A stretch of 64,000 bases of DNA from Patiria pectinifera (Eukaryota > Echinodermata > Asteroidea > Valvatida > Asterinidae). Positions 10,743 through 23,400 of the stretch are shown one piece after another (the stretch's first letter is position 1; each line of letters starts with the position of its first letter). The stretch lies in assembly GCA_029964075.1 (NCBI GenBank), contig CM057133.1, positions 12,176,699 through 12,240,698 of the forward strand, in the 5' to 3' direction. The notes under the pieces were generated by a model. That model had not been told where the DNA came from. It ran no database searches and was given only the letters and a program-made list of their open reading frames with translations. The position numbers and the translations under genes are program-made.

Positions 10743-13700
10743 TCACTTCCCGTTGTTCCCTCCCGGATTCTGGTTGAAGTTGACGGAATAGGAGCCCGTG
10801 GCTGGGTCCTGGTTGAACTGGAAGTTGTTCGTCGACAGACCGAACGGACGCAGGCAAAGGTTTCCCAGGTCCTTCAGCTTGGACATCATTTCTGCTTTGA
10901 GTTTTTCATTTCGCTCCTTGATCTGATCAGGAAGTCGCTGTAAGAAAAGAATAGAGAGGATATAATTCGGAATTAAGGGAGTCCATTGGACGATTTGAAA
11001 AATATTCAATAATTTGCTCGGGTAAATTCTTGGTGAAATTGCCCTCACAGTTTCCTAACTCTAATGGTGAACAAAGACAACTTTGGCACTCTACAGATTG
11101 TCCACTGGGATGATTCAATTGGTCCTGGAGACTGACTAAATTGCCTCACTTAGTAGGAATTACAACAAAGCACTAAAATCTTTTTGAGCCGAAATATCTG
11201 CTGGACGTCTCTCTTGGTCAACATTTTTAACCAATATATCAGCTAAAGAATATAATTGCTAAAGATGAAGCCACATAGAAACCGCCTGTTACTGTGGAGC
11301 AGTCTACTGATGGTGATGATATCGGCCCAATGTACGCAAAGAGTTAAAACTGTCAAAAACTGTCTTCCATTTCAGCAGGTGTAAAGTTAGGGGAGACCGT
11401 GAATTAAACTGGTAATAACTTTATGTTATTTTTATATTTTATTTATTTCTGGTATTGGAACCAAAGATTCCTCTAAAGTACCATAAGCACTGTAATTCGA
11501 AAGCCTGAAGAAACCTGTAGAGAGAAGGCAATGAGAAGAAATTACAGTTTTAGAGGTGGGAGGAAAACCCCAGACGAATATTCTGAGGAAAACTCACAGA
11601 ATCAGGTAGGGACTGAAAACCCAATCCACATATTGGCCCAGGCAGGAGTCGAACCCGGGTCACAGCGGTGGAAGGCGAGGAAAGTACCGCTACGCCAACC
11701 TGACTCCCCCCCGATTTGAGGTTCACCAGGTTTTTACAAGATTTTACGGGGTTTCAACGGGCACCTCATGTTTACCGCGTAATTTTTATGTTTATTGCGT
11801 AAGGTTGCATTCTTCCCTAACTCACCATGCAGGCGGCTCTAGCTTCGTAGCAGCCAGGGTCTAGTTCCAGTGCTCTCTGATAGTCCTTCAGCGAGTCCTC
11901 CAGTTTGTCGGTCAGCTCGTAGGCCTGGGCCCGACGCAGTACAACCTTCAGATAGAGTGGGTTCAACTCCAACGCTGGAAAGGGAAGGGCAAAAATAGGA
12001 GAAGCCCACACTGATTTTACAAAGACTTAATCTTTACTTAGCCAAATCAGCTTACCGACCACATTGTTGTTGGTCAGTTAGCAGAATTATTAAGCTGGCC
12101 TCAGTCAATCTGCGATTTGCTAGCGCTACGACGGAACCGTCGGCATCAAGCAGAAACATAATGCTCAGGTCACAAAACTGAGAAATTGTTTGTTTATCAT
12201 GGAGTAAGTGGCATCGCGACACAAAATAATCGCAACCATGTTCACATCACCAACGACACCACGACGTTTCACAATAAAATCAGATGATCTGGATGCGTGC
12301 ACGACGTCGTACCTTAACACAGGTCGAGTGTGAATACGTTCCGTCGCAGCGCAGGTCTCCAAAAACCTATAACAAAAATTAAAATGTGGAAAATTACCTT
12401 TTGTGCAGTCCGTGATGGCACCTTCCAGGTCTTCCTAGTATTAAAAACAAACACAATCCAAAAAGACAACTTCAAAAAGTTGATTACTTGTGTGGAAGTG
12501 AAAGCTTTGAGATTGTACCGGTAACAAACATTCTTACTGGACATTTTGTTTGTTAGGGGACTATAAATTTGCAAAACACTCTTGTTTTTTAGGAGGGGGG
12601 AAACACAATCACTTTTAAAATCAGTTCATAAAGTTCAGGTACATACATGTACAGAGCTTGCAACAAAGATATGTGTGTTTTTTTGTACGAAGTTCATTTT
12701 AAAAAGTTAAAATATTTACCACTTTCTTGAAGTGCTCTAGGCATGGACAAATAAAATCCCTCCTATGGAAACATGCATTGTCAGCCTTGTTATTACTTGG
12801 GTCAATATTGGTCAAGACCCCCATTGGTTTGTACACAGTATGCCAGGAGGTGAGATACAAACATTTTGACCATTGGTGACCTCTTAAATAGTAGGAGGGT
12901 TAGCTGAAGGGTTAAAGACGACCAATATTTCATGACAACTAACCTGTCTGACTTTGCAAGCTGCTCTGTTGGCTAACATGATGGAACGGTCTTTCTTATA
13001 GCAGAGCGGGCAATGCTGAAGCGCCTGGCAGTATGCATGCACAGCATCTGCAAACTCTACACAGATACAAGAAGTACATGTCAAGTCAGTCAGCAACAAG
13101 CCAGTATGGCTTAAAGCCAGAGTCCATCATTTTGAAGCTATCCAAAAAGTAACTGGCGTAATTATTGTTGAACATTATACTTGGTTGAAAGATAGTAAGG
13201 GGACTAAACTCCCTGTGAAATTATTCTTTCTGGCAAGCTGTCATTTTGAAGAAATCAACAAAAGAAGGCCTTTGCAACGGTGCTTCTTAAGAAGCACCAT
13301 AGGAAATTCAAATTAGTAGCTCGTTTTGTTATTCGGCGAAGCCCGCGCAAGCATTAGCACAACGCATACGGGGTTGTTATAATTCATCGGATCAGTGCGC
13401 AACATCGCGTAGCTGCAATCGGCTCAGTGAGAACGTGTCTCGGACACTGAATTCAGGCCCAATTCAAAACATGATGCAGCAACGTTTGATTTGAAATCGA
13501 GATCCTAGAATGTTGTTTGTCTTGAAATATACAGCTAAAACTGAGCTGAAACTTCATCAGGTTAGTCGTTCAGCACCCTTCTTTAGATCTTGAGCACTTT
13601 TGTTGCTTCAAATGAACAAAATGCACAAATTACAAATGATGGACTATACCTTTAACAGACCGGCGTTTATCGCTGGTTTCCTGGGCATGAAAAAACTGAG

Positions 13701-14917
13701 AACCGTTCTGTTTCTCCTGATGGGATAATGGTCCAGCATTTCCCAATTATTTACCACAACTCGTACAAACAAATGCAAATGTGATCAGTTGAATTGTCAG
13801 TCTTTGTGTTGCTTTCAACACTTAGACAAAATCAATTACATGTCAATACCTAAACATACCTCCAGATTTGAATAATTCGTTGCCTCTCGTCTTGTGAGTC
13901 TGTGCTTCTTCTCTTTTTGCCTGTGTGGGGAAAAAAACCCCAAGATTTCAAACAAGAGTTTAGGGTTCATAATGGACACAGATTGAGACGTTACTCATAA
14001 TGTTAACTCTTTGACTAGAGGTTAGGGTTAGGTCGTGTAATCAGAGTGTTTATGGTTGAAAATCAGCTGCTTTTATCAATGGCTATACTGAGTCCTACAG
14101 CCAATGATGGGTTGTAATTTTGACCCCTTCAACTATAGAAAGTAAGGTAAAAAAACCAGGGCCGAGTTTCATGATTCAGCACTAAACGATGTTTATATTT
14201 CCATATCAACCGTTAGTTCCTGATGTATGCATGTCCACAAGCCAAAATTCCTTGCTTACCTGTCAAATGCTAACTGCTAAGCTTATAATTTGTACAGTTA
14301 TATCAGGGACTCTTTGTAATAAGCAGAGAGCGACCAAAGTCCATCCTGTACATTTTTACCTGTTTCTCCTCGTCTGTCATCTGCTCTTCCAATTCTCGAA
14401 CGGCTTCCTCATCGACAGTCGCCCCTCCATCGAGCTGATCTTGCCCCGCCCCCGTTTCTTCCCCTTCCTCTTGCTCTGCTATCAGCCCTTCGTGATTTGC
14501 GGCATCACCGTACGGCCCAGTGTTCTCAATTATCCTGTTTCTATGTTCATGCAATTTGTCATGTTCTACCAGTCTGTAAAACTGCTCATCTTCCGAATCG
14601 CTATCTTGAGAGCTGCCATCGCTCGAGTTTTCACTATTCCTTGTGGCATCCTCTTCAGCATCATCTGCTGTTCTGTTATCCGTAGACCCTAAGACCTGCG
14701 ACTGGATCAAGTCATCAACAATCCGTGTCACACTTTCCTCGCTAGTTGGGTGCTGTTGTTTCTCCTCTCTGTCCTGCATTTCTTCACCAGTGTTGTCATC
14801 TTCGGCCACAACTACAGCATCGAAGAATTCCTCATCTGAGTCACTTTCCTCAAGAAACGGAGTCCTCTTTGCATCGGGATTCCTTGGCTCACTAGGCAGA
14901 CTGCTTGTGGAATCCAT
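10743..14917 (-). CDS. TTC1: Tetratricopeptide repeat protein 1
   Basis: Cytosolic TPR adaptor; the family binds the C-termini of Hsp70/Hsp90 chaperones and some G-alpha subunits. There are six exons on the minus strand: 14360-14917, 13860-13920, 12944-13056, 12398-12434, 11826-11974 and 10743-10937. Together they make 1,113 nt (370 aa), with all junctions GT-AG and in phase. Residues 1-186 are a long acidic, low-complexity N-terminus ([12 protein letters not shown] at 23-34), ending MTDEEKQ like the human protein. Three TPRs follow from about residue 190: [28 protein letters not shown]...[14 protein letters not shown] and [13 protein letters not shown]...[10 protein letters not shown]. The conserved tail is [16 protein letters not shown]...LKDLGNL...LRPFGLST, then [11 protein letters not shown]. 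The protein is longer than human TTC1 (292 aa) only in the disordered N-terminus. The ATG at 14917 is the first in frame. Confidence 0.96.
11458..11709 (-). mobile_element. tRNA-derived SINE (TTC1 intron 5 side)
   Basis: On the minus strand the head starts GGGGAGTCAGGTTGG, with an A box (TGGCGTAGCGGT, complement of 11686-11697) and a B box (CGGGTTCGACTCC, complement of 11646-11658). A body of about 180 bp follows, with GGGGTTTTCCTCCC. It lies between the last two TTC1 exons, in sense with the gene. It is a different family from 9574-9865. Confidence 0.8.
13110..13290. repeat. Dispersed repeat shared with 24770-25020
   Basis: About 170 bp in TTC1 intron 2 share long stretches with 24846-25020: AGCTATCCAAAAAGTAACTG, GGGACTAAACT, ATTCTTTCTGGCA and GCTGTCATTTTGAAGAAA. 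The family is not recognised. Confidence 0.65.
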
Positions 14918-15321
14918 GGTGGTTTAAGAAGCAACACAACTCTCAGGATTTTTTTCGTGAAAATGTTATCGACGCAGAGGGTTGCCGACTTAATACCCAG
15001 AAAACTCTTCTGGAAAGAAAAATTTCAACAAGTCATAAACATGTAATAAAATAGTCGTACCACAACTTGCACAAGAACGATGTATCACAATTTACTGATG
15101 GTTTTGGGAAAGTTGAGTTAAGCTACACTGGCTCATTTTTCACACCGGATCCCGGTCCTTCACCGATCAAAAGCAATCTATATTACATGTGTGGTTTTAT
15201 GGACCATGTACCATGGTTTATTTTACTAGGTTAGGTAGCTCATTTTGTAGTCCCTTTGCAACAAAATGGCCCAATGGCATTCCCAACCTATATCTAGCCT
15301 AGGGAATCCACCTGGAAACGA

Positions 15322-16221
15322 TGTCACGCCCCAACTATCGCATCGGTCCCAACTATAGTTGGGCCTGTCCCAACTATAGTTGGGCCTGTCCCAACTGTAG
15401 TTCCACAGTTGGGCAGGCCCAACTATAGTTGGGCCTGTCCCAACTATAGTTGGGACGGTCCCAACTGTAAGTTCCACTGTTGGGCTGGCCCATCTATAGT
15501 TGGGGCACTCCGATCTTTTTATTTTGCGGTGTCCCAACTATAGTTTACATTGATGTACAACCATAAAACGTTCCCTACAGCTCAGTGATACACGTCTGAC
15601 TTTATTGGGGACCACCGAAATTAGCTATTGATGGGGCTAATCTATGGTTGGGCCACCCCAATCTTTATATTTTGCGGTCCCAACTATAGTGTACATTGTT
15701 GTACGATTATAAAACATTCCCTACAACTCTAATACACATCTGACTTTACTTGGGACCAATGAAATTATCTATGGGTGGGGACTATCTGTAGTTGGGCCAC
15801 AGCAATATTTTTATTTGGCGGTCCCAACTATAGTTTACATTGATGTACGACTATAAAACATTCTCTACAGCTCTGCTTACATGTCCGACTTGGGACCTGA
15901 CATTAGCTATGGGTGGGGACCATCTATAGTTGGCCGGCCATAATCTTTGAATTTTGCAAAATGTTGCTGGATAATAAAACCCAGCAGCTGGACAACTCAT
16001 CCAACTAGGCAGTACCACGTGACCGGCCAGCCTTGCGGCATGCATGCACGACGAATACACGGTGCCAGCGCCGCGGAACTTTTAATCCAACAAGATCTAT
16101 CAAGCATGAAGCATCCGGAGCAACTCCAGTCCTAAATATAGTTGGGCCGACCCAACTGCCGCACTATAGTTGGGACAGTCCCAACTATAGTTGGGACCGA
16201 TGCGATAGTTGGGGCGTGACA
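15322..16221. mobile_element. 900-bp foldback element with CCCAACTATAGTTGGG arms
   Basis: The ends are perfect inverted repeats starting TGTCACGCCCCAACTATCGC and continuing about 20 bases further. The 4-bp direct repeat ACGA flanks the element at 15318-15321 and 16222-16225. Both arms contain several copies of the 16-bp palindrome CCCAACTATAGTTGGG. The interior has three related segments of about 120 bp (15535-15660, 15670-15790, 15820-15930), each with GGTCCCAACTATAGT, TGTACGA and ATAAAACATTC words. No transposase. It lies between TTC1 and the SLC7 gene. Confidence 0.85.
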
Positions 16222-17425
16222 ACGACAAGGCCTAAGCGTTAATAGCCCTATGCTCATGATGCTGGAACGGTGACTGTGATTATAAAACAGGTTAAAGAAC
16301 AAAAGCAAAACACGGGTTACACAGACCATGGAGGAAGGAAGGAATCTTGCACGGACTGACTTATTATGGTATAATGTACTTTTGCTTCAATATGAAACTT
16401 ACTTTGAATAATACTTTTCAAACAGCCAAGGTCACACAGAAATTACTGCAATCTTCTATGACATGGGCGCCCTAACGGGATTACTTTATTTTGTGTTGGT
16501 CTTGAGGGCGCCCTAACACCAACGCGGTTACTTTTTTTGAAGTCTTGAGGGCGCCCTTGCCTTTACATGGTCTCATTATTTTGTACATGGTCTCATTATT
16601 TTGTTGCTAATCTAGCTTTCAGGAATCGGGGGGGGGGGGGATAATGAAAGGAGGGGGATTGAGAGAAGGCGTGCTGAAAGCTCGTCCGACTACTGGGGTG
16701 GGTGGGGGGTCTGGGGGCACGGCCCATGAAAATTTTGAAATCTACGGTGGACACCGCATGACACTAGGGGGCGCTGTTCATGCATACAAAATTTACGTCG
16801 AATGCAACTTGCGCACTAACGCCCTTTAACCTTACATCAAACGGTGCATTTAAAAAATAAAGCCTTATTAGTGTTTGTTCTTTTTTTTTTTTAGAACTGT
16901 TTAATTCGTTTTGACTGTAGGAAAGTTTTATTTGTTTCTCACCAAAACATTCTGGGGAGATGATGCAATGCCCCCTCGGTCACGAAGGGAGAGGATATCC
17001 CCCTAGATTTACGCCCGTGTATTCTAAGCACTTTAACAGCAAACTGGCGACGACCCGGTAGGTGTTATTACGGTATGTATTTTCGCAAGGGCGCACGGGT
17101 CCAACATGCTTGGCCCGTGAGTTGACCCAAAACGCAGTCCCACAGGCACAGAAACCTTTTTGAGAAGATGATTGGCCCAGTGATTATTAGTTTGTCGAAA
17201 GGTCAATGATGTTGACGGTTGATAACAAAATCATTGAGTGTAAATGTGCATGTACACACAGTGGGCCGAGATAAGCCAACTTTGTACATGTAGGCCTACT
17301 CTGTTGAAGTGAAAAACATACGTGCCTTGGTGAAATTCGGGAGCAGCAGGTACAATAATTTCAGTACCCGCCAAACACTGATACCTTAAATGTATACGCA
17401 GTGAGTCGTTTATGGTCACTAAATC
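16222..17425. other. Upstream region of the SLC7 gene, no coding segment seen
   Basis: Contains three GGGCGCCCT palindromes (16465-16557), a poly-G run near 16629, and a CTCF-like motif CACTAGGGGGCGCT at 16762-16775. The SLC7 promoter should lie just before 17426, but I see no clear TATA box. Confidence 0.45.
16762..16775 (+). promoter_or_regulatory. CTCF-like binding motif
   Basis: CACTAGGGGGCGCT agrees with the core of the CTCF consensus (CCASYAGRKGGCRS), apart from its first base. It lies 650 bp upstream of the SLC7 start codon, between two oppositely oriented genes. The call rests on the motif alone. Confidence 0.35.
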
Positions 17426-20400
17426 ATGGAACTTACAACCGAAATGAGGAGAAAGACGTCCCACGGCAGTGACATCAGTCTGTCGTCGTCGCTAGTCCAC
17501 CTGAGACGCAACATCAGCCTCTTCAGTGGCATCTGCATCAACATCGGCATCATTATCGGCTCGGGTATCTTCGTCTCCCCCAAAGGTGTCTTACAGGGAG
17601 CCGGGTCTCTGGGACTCACCCTGGTCATCTGGAGCCTGTGCGGGGTCTTCTCCCTCCTGGGGGCCCTGTGCTTCGCCGAGTTGGGCACCACCTACCCATC
17701 CTCGGGGGCGGTCTACGCCTACCTGAAGGCCATCTACGGTGACCTGGTAGCCTTCCTGTACATCTGGATCAGCGCCTTGATGGCCATCCCGGCGTTTTTT
17801 GCCATCGTGGCCCTGACGTTCGGTGACTACTGCCTGCAGCCGCTCTACCCAGACCCGGAATGCCCGCCACCGCGTTTGGTCGTTCAGCTGTTCGGCACAG
17901 CTGCCATGCGTGAGTTTTTCAATGATACCTTATCCTCGTTGTAATTAATTCTGCAGGAATAAATTTCACAATTTGCCTCAAAGGAGCTCCCTCTAGAATT
18001 ATAGCCCTTTTTACCAGATACAAGCATTCCTTATAGCACATTTCAGATCCTATACGGGAGCGGGACATGTACCACTTCATGGTGTTGGAACGCAACACCC
18101 ATCCAAGCCAATGAGTAAATTAGTGACACTTATATCCATTGTTATTGCTGCCAGCGTGGCCTGGCCAAGCTAAAAATTAATGGACGTATGAACTTATGAC
18201 CTGATTTTGTGATAAACTTAACGATTAAACAATGCTTGTTTTTCTCCTGGGCCTTGATTTAATGCCATAATGAGACCGGCATTAATGTTATTTCCTGCAC
18301 ACCGATGAGAAATTTTGCGAAGATTTTGTGCGTGTGTGTGAAAATTGTGCATGTGTTCTTTTTAATCCAGTGCTACTAGCGATTGTCAACATCGTGAGCA
18401 CTCGCCTATCTACCCTGGTACAGAACCTGTTCACTATCTGCAAAGTGTTTGCACTGGCTATCATCATTATCACCGGTGTTGTACAACTGATCAAAGGTAG
18501 CCACTCAGAATGTTGCGGGGGGGGGGGGGGTCAAAACCCTTCTTGTTCTCTGGCCTCAGAATCATTTGGAATCTTGAATGTCTAAGCCAAAACACTCTTA
18601 AGAATTAATCCCGGGTCACGTTCGACTCAAATTTTACCGGACACTTTTCCGAGACAAAATGTCACCTCTCCGGGTGAGTTGACCCAGAAAAGTGTCATTA
18701 GACGCAAAAAAGGTCATTTGGACCGCAAGAAATGGCATTCTTACACGCAAAATTGTCATTTTGTCCCATACAGGGATTCTATGTCGAATGTGAATCGGAT
18801 TCAGAGTTGAATGTGCCCCGGGAATTTCCAGAGCAAAATACCTACATTTTAGCCTCGTATTAAGGGAGGTATAAATATGTTCTTGAAGCAGACCCAATGA
18901 ATCCGGAGTATAAAATCATTGAGAAAAAAAATCAGTCGGTGTTTTACACGGGTCCGGGCCGGGTATTCGTGTTGCGGTTATTCTTTCAAAGCGATCCCTG
19001 GTAGAATTTAACCTTTGAAAAGCCTCTCCTTTTTTTTAGCCATATTATCACCGGGGCGATCTCGGGAATGCGAATTTTTGCTTTTCTTCAAATTTGAAAA
19101 GCAAGTGAGGAAATTAATCTGTGAAAACACGATCAGTTTTAGCTCAATCAAAATAATGAAGAGTTTTTAATCAAGGCCAATAATATTTCATGCTTCCATT
19201 TGTGTACAAGCGCGTTTTTCTGTACACGTCTTATGAAAACAAGATATTTTTTTCGGAAATTTGAGCTACATGTACTTGTGTAAAAATAAAAACATGCCCG
19301 AAAGAAGTGTATCTGTAAACTCATAAAGTTTGAAGCAAAAAAAACCAAAATCGCCCAGCGATCTCGGGTAGATAAAAAGGGCGGATTCCGCCCTCGGCCC
19401 TTTAAGAAGGATGAAAAAGAACCACTAGACCGCTTTTGGACCTTTCCCCTTTTAATAAAATTTTTTTCCCTCAACACCCTGCTTAGTTTTGAGTGGACTG
19501 AATAACGAATACAAGATTTCCAAACTCAGCCCGCCGTGTGAAAATGGTTTCGAATAGAGCCTTTTTCAATAAAGGTCACGTACATGCACCCTGTTTGCAA
19601 AAGTTGAAATCGGGGGCAAGTAAATATATAAACACATATATTCACGCCTATACAATGCAAATCCGTTCTGAATAGAATTGCATTTTGAAAATGTAGGGCT
19701 GGGCAATGCATTGTGATTTGAATGCGTGATTGATCTTTTCAGTGGTTTTTTTTCACAACCAATGCGCGTTAAGTTTGGCCGGCTTTTTTTTTTAGCATTT
19801 AGTGCCATAGTGGGTATGCGCAAAGCTTGGGCTTGAGTCTGCTAGGCTTATTTCAAAAAGGAAAATACACTTACGACAATTACAGGTGATTACCAGAAAG
19901 GGACCGAGGACGAGGCATTCACACAATGTCACCCCTTTAATATTATTCATGCAGGTCAGACACAAAACTTCGAGAACGCTTTTGAAGGATCGACATTCAG
20001 TGGTCTGGGATTCGCTCTGTACTCCGGACTATTCTCCTACACGGGCTGGTAATGCACATAACAAAATTCTATGGGACACAATAGTATGGAGGGCAAAGTG
20101 GACAGAACAAAGTGCATTGAATTTGTTTGATAACAAGAAGGTCATGTTAAACAAGAATCAATAGATAGAAGAAAGTCAGAAAACAAAAACAGGCACATGT
20201 TATGGTTCAATTATTTAATAAGCAACAAGATGCCTGTTAAATTAATGGCTACAATGTAGTAAAACCGTTTAACGCCAAATTTAGCTATTTGTTTCTTTTT
20301 TAAAGGGAAAGTTTAAATTATGTGGCCGAAGAAGTGAAGAACCCAAACAAGTAGGTGAAAGTTAATTCTGGCATTACGTTTTTCGTTTTTAAACTGTATT

Positions 20401-23400
20401 ATTTTAACATCTTAACATTTGATGAATCTAAAATATCGAAAATCGAAGAACGTCTTGGACAGACTTCATAATGCAAAGCAATGCCAATACAGAGTAAATC
20501 ACATCTGTAAACTTGGAACAAAAACGTCACATTTACAATTCTTGAAATCCCAATTTGGCTAAACAGGGCGAAACGTCAGTTAAATTTACCGATCTTTAAA
20601 GAGGGTGTGGGTCGAACACAATTAACTTTGTGGTCCACGTGATTTTTTGTTTTTCAGAAACCTTCCGCGGGCGATCTTCATCAGCGTGACGACCGTCACG
20701 ATGCTGTATGTGTTCACCAACGTGGCGTACTTCACGGCAATGACGCCGGCGGAGCTTCTGGCCTCGAACACCGTTGCAGTGGTAAGCCGACGGTAAATGG
20801 ATTCCGCCGACAAGTTAACGGTCAATGATTCATTGTTGGGTCTGTCGGAGAGGTCTTTTACTCACCTTGAACGGCCCGGGCGACGGACAACATCCCAGTG
20901 CGCTGAATATTAAGTCTTAAAGTTATGATTTTCATTAATCAGAAGATAAAGTCCCCCTTCGTTCTTTAACCAATGGGACACTTTCACCACGATATTGTTG
21001 TACGGCATGGTGGCCGAGTGTACCAGTTTGTAGAGGTTTCATATAGAAATAACTGCATGATTTTATCACATACAGGGTGAGTAAAAAAAAAACCCCGAAA
21101 CCCAAATGTTGAGACCATTGTTTTAGTGAAGTTCTGCATGTAGCACTTTCAAAATATAGGATATGAAAGCCCAATTCATAAGCTTTCTTTTAGTACAAGA
21201 ATCATTCGAATTACATATGTACTTTTCAAGTTACAGAATTTTAAACACAACCACCGTTTTAAGGTTCTGTCACCCACGGATCACAAAAAAGTTCAGGGAT
21301 GTGTGTGAGTTGTTTTCGTTTTGCTGAAAGAACGCCGATCCGTGGACAGAACTTTAAAACGGTGGTTGTGTTTAAAATTCCGTAACTTGAAAAGTACATA
21401 AGTGATTTGAATAATTCTTGTACTAAAAGAAAGCTTACAAGTTAGGCTTTTATATCCTAGAATTTGAAAGTGCTACATGTAGAACTTCAATAAAACAATA
21501 ATCCCGACATTTGGGTTTCGTTTTTTTACTCACCCTGTACAAAGCCAAGCCTTTCCCCCCTAGGCTCTCTGTCCCTTCGTGATACTGCTAAAGATGTGAT
21601 TGTCAGAGATTATTTATTAGTCCGTATTTCTTTTTTACTTCATTTTAGACATTCGGGGATAAGCTGTTGGGCAGATTCGCGTTGGCCATGCCGATTTTTG
21701 TGGCACTCTCAACTTTTGGCTCTATCAACGGGAACATTATCGTCTGCTCGAGGTATGTTTTGTCTTTTCAAGTTGCTTCTCACATGACGTGCTTCATTCT
21801 ATAATGCAAAGTTGACATAAAAATCATTGAAAACTGGCAACAATTTCGGAACAGATTTGTTTAAACTAAACAAACAGACAACCAACCCAACAGACCACAA
21901 AATGTAGAGCTTAATGAATTTTCTGGAAGCTTTGCTGTCGTTCCCCAGCTAAATCATAATCGCAAACTCTTGCTGCGTTGCAGATAGTAGCTTATGCTTT
22001 ATAGACCTTTCTTATCTTCCAGTTTTAAACTTTCAGCGCCATTTTGTATGGCCTGCTACAAGGGCATAAATTTAAGCCTAATTGGTTAGCATGAAGTTTG
22101 CCCTACAATGTATAGTAGCACACTCATTATTAAGAAAAAGGCATTCCTTTTTTTTATAGAAAGTCTTTGGTAGCGTTTGTTGGTTATTATGCTTTTGTTT
22201 CTCAACAAGAAAAGGATGATGTTTAAAAAATAATAAGTATTCTTCCTCTTGCGTCATTTGCCTTCCATAGCCCGTGTTTGGCAAAGAAAGGTTTATAGGA
22301 TGTTTTGCTTTTTGACCCTTACCTCAGGATGCTGTTTGTTGGAGCACGAGAGAGACAATTTCCTTCAATTTTGTCCATGATTCACATCAAGTTTCTCTCG
22401 CCACTGCCGTCCATCGTTGTCATTGTGGGTATTATATTTGCCTTTCCTCTTGTTCTAAAACTCAAATACCAAATAAATCAGTCACTCAAAGCACAACGTT
22501 ACTCTGTCACTCGAGAAAAAAAGTATGACTACTTGTATTTCTGTGCCAAACTCTCTGCGCAGCTGAGAAAAATAGACCTTTATCATGCTGCCACCATTTC
22601 AGTCATGTTCCCTGTATCCAGTAACAGTACTGAGAGATAATGGTTTTTGTGCAAACAGGATCCAGACTATTTTTCCTTTTAGCCTCGCTTTGGTTACGTT
22701 GATTTGAATGGAAAAAAATCAAGATGGCCGCAACATGATAATGGTCTATATCCTTGCCATTGAAGGGCAACGTCCAGCGATGTATGAGCATTCCAGAATT
22801 GGTTCCTGCCCTCTTTCAGGTTTAAGAATAAGAATGGAGAACCGGGACACAATATGCTTGCCCTTGTTGCTTGGGTAGCGTGCCCCATCATTTTTTCGCA
22901 CAGGGGTCATTGCAACCTCGTTCCCATGGGTACGAGATCTTGCTGCGCCATGTTGTTTCCCATCATGCCTTGCGCGATCTCAACGCGCACGCGGCCATGG
23001 AGTCGAGGCTGGGGTCATTGGGATCGTCCGGGGAAAATAATAACTGTGGTGTTGATTTATATTAAATATATCCTAATGAGATGCTATAGGCCTATAGGGA
23101 CGAATGCAGTCTCATGATGTTAATATTTCGCTTTAGTTTAGGTAACATCTAAGATGACCTTTTGACAGAAATACACGTCTCACAAGTCAACATAATGTTC
23201 ATATAACGATCATTATTTCTTTCTACAGATATCGCTGTCTGTTTGCTATACGTTCTCCAACGACATCTACACGTTGATCAATTTCTTCAGCTACGTGGCG
23301 TGGACATCTATTGGCGCCACCGTGGCCGGCATGGTGTGGAAGCGGTGGCGGGAACCAGACCGACCTCGCCCTTACAAGGTGAAATGGGCTATCGAAATAG

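Noticed and set aside
14189..14692. 167-aa plus-strand open frame
   Set aside because: It is the antisense shadow of TTC1 exon 1, whose reading on the minus strand matches TTC1 and its splice sites.
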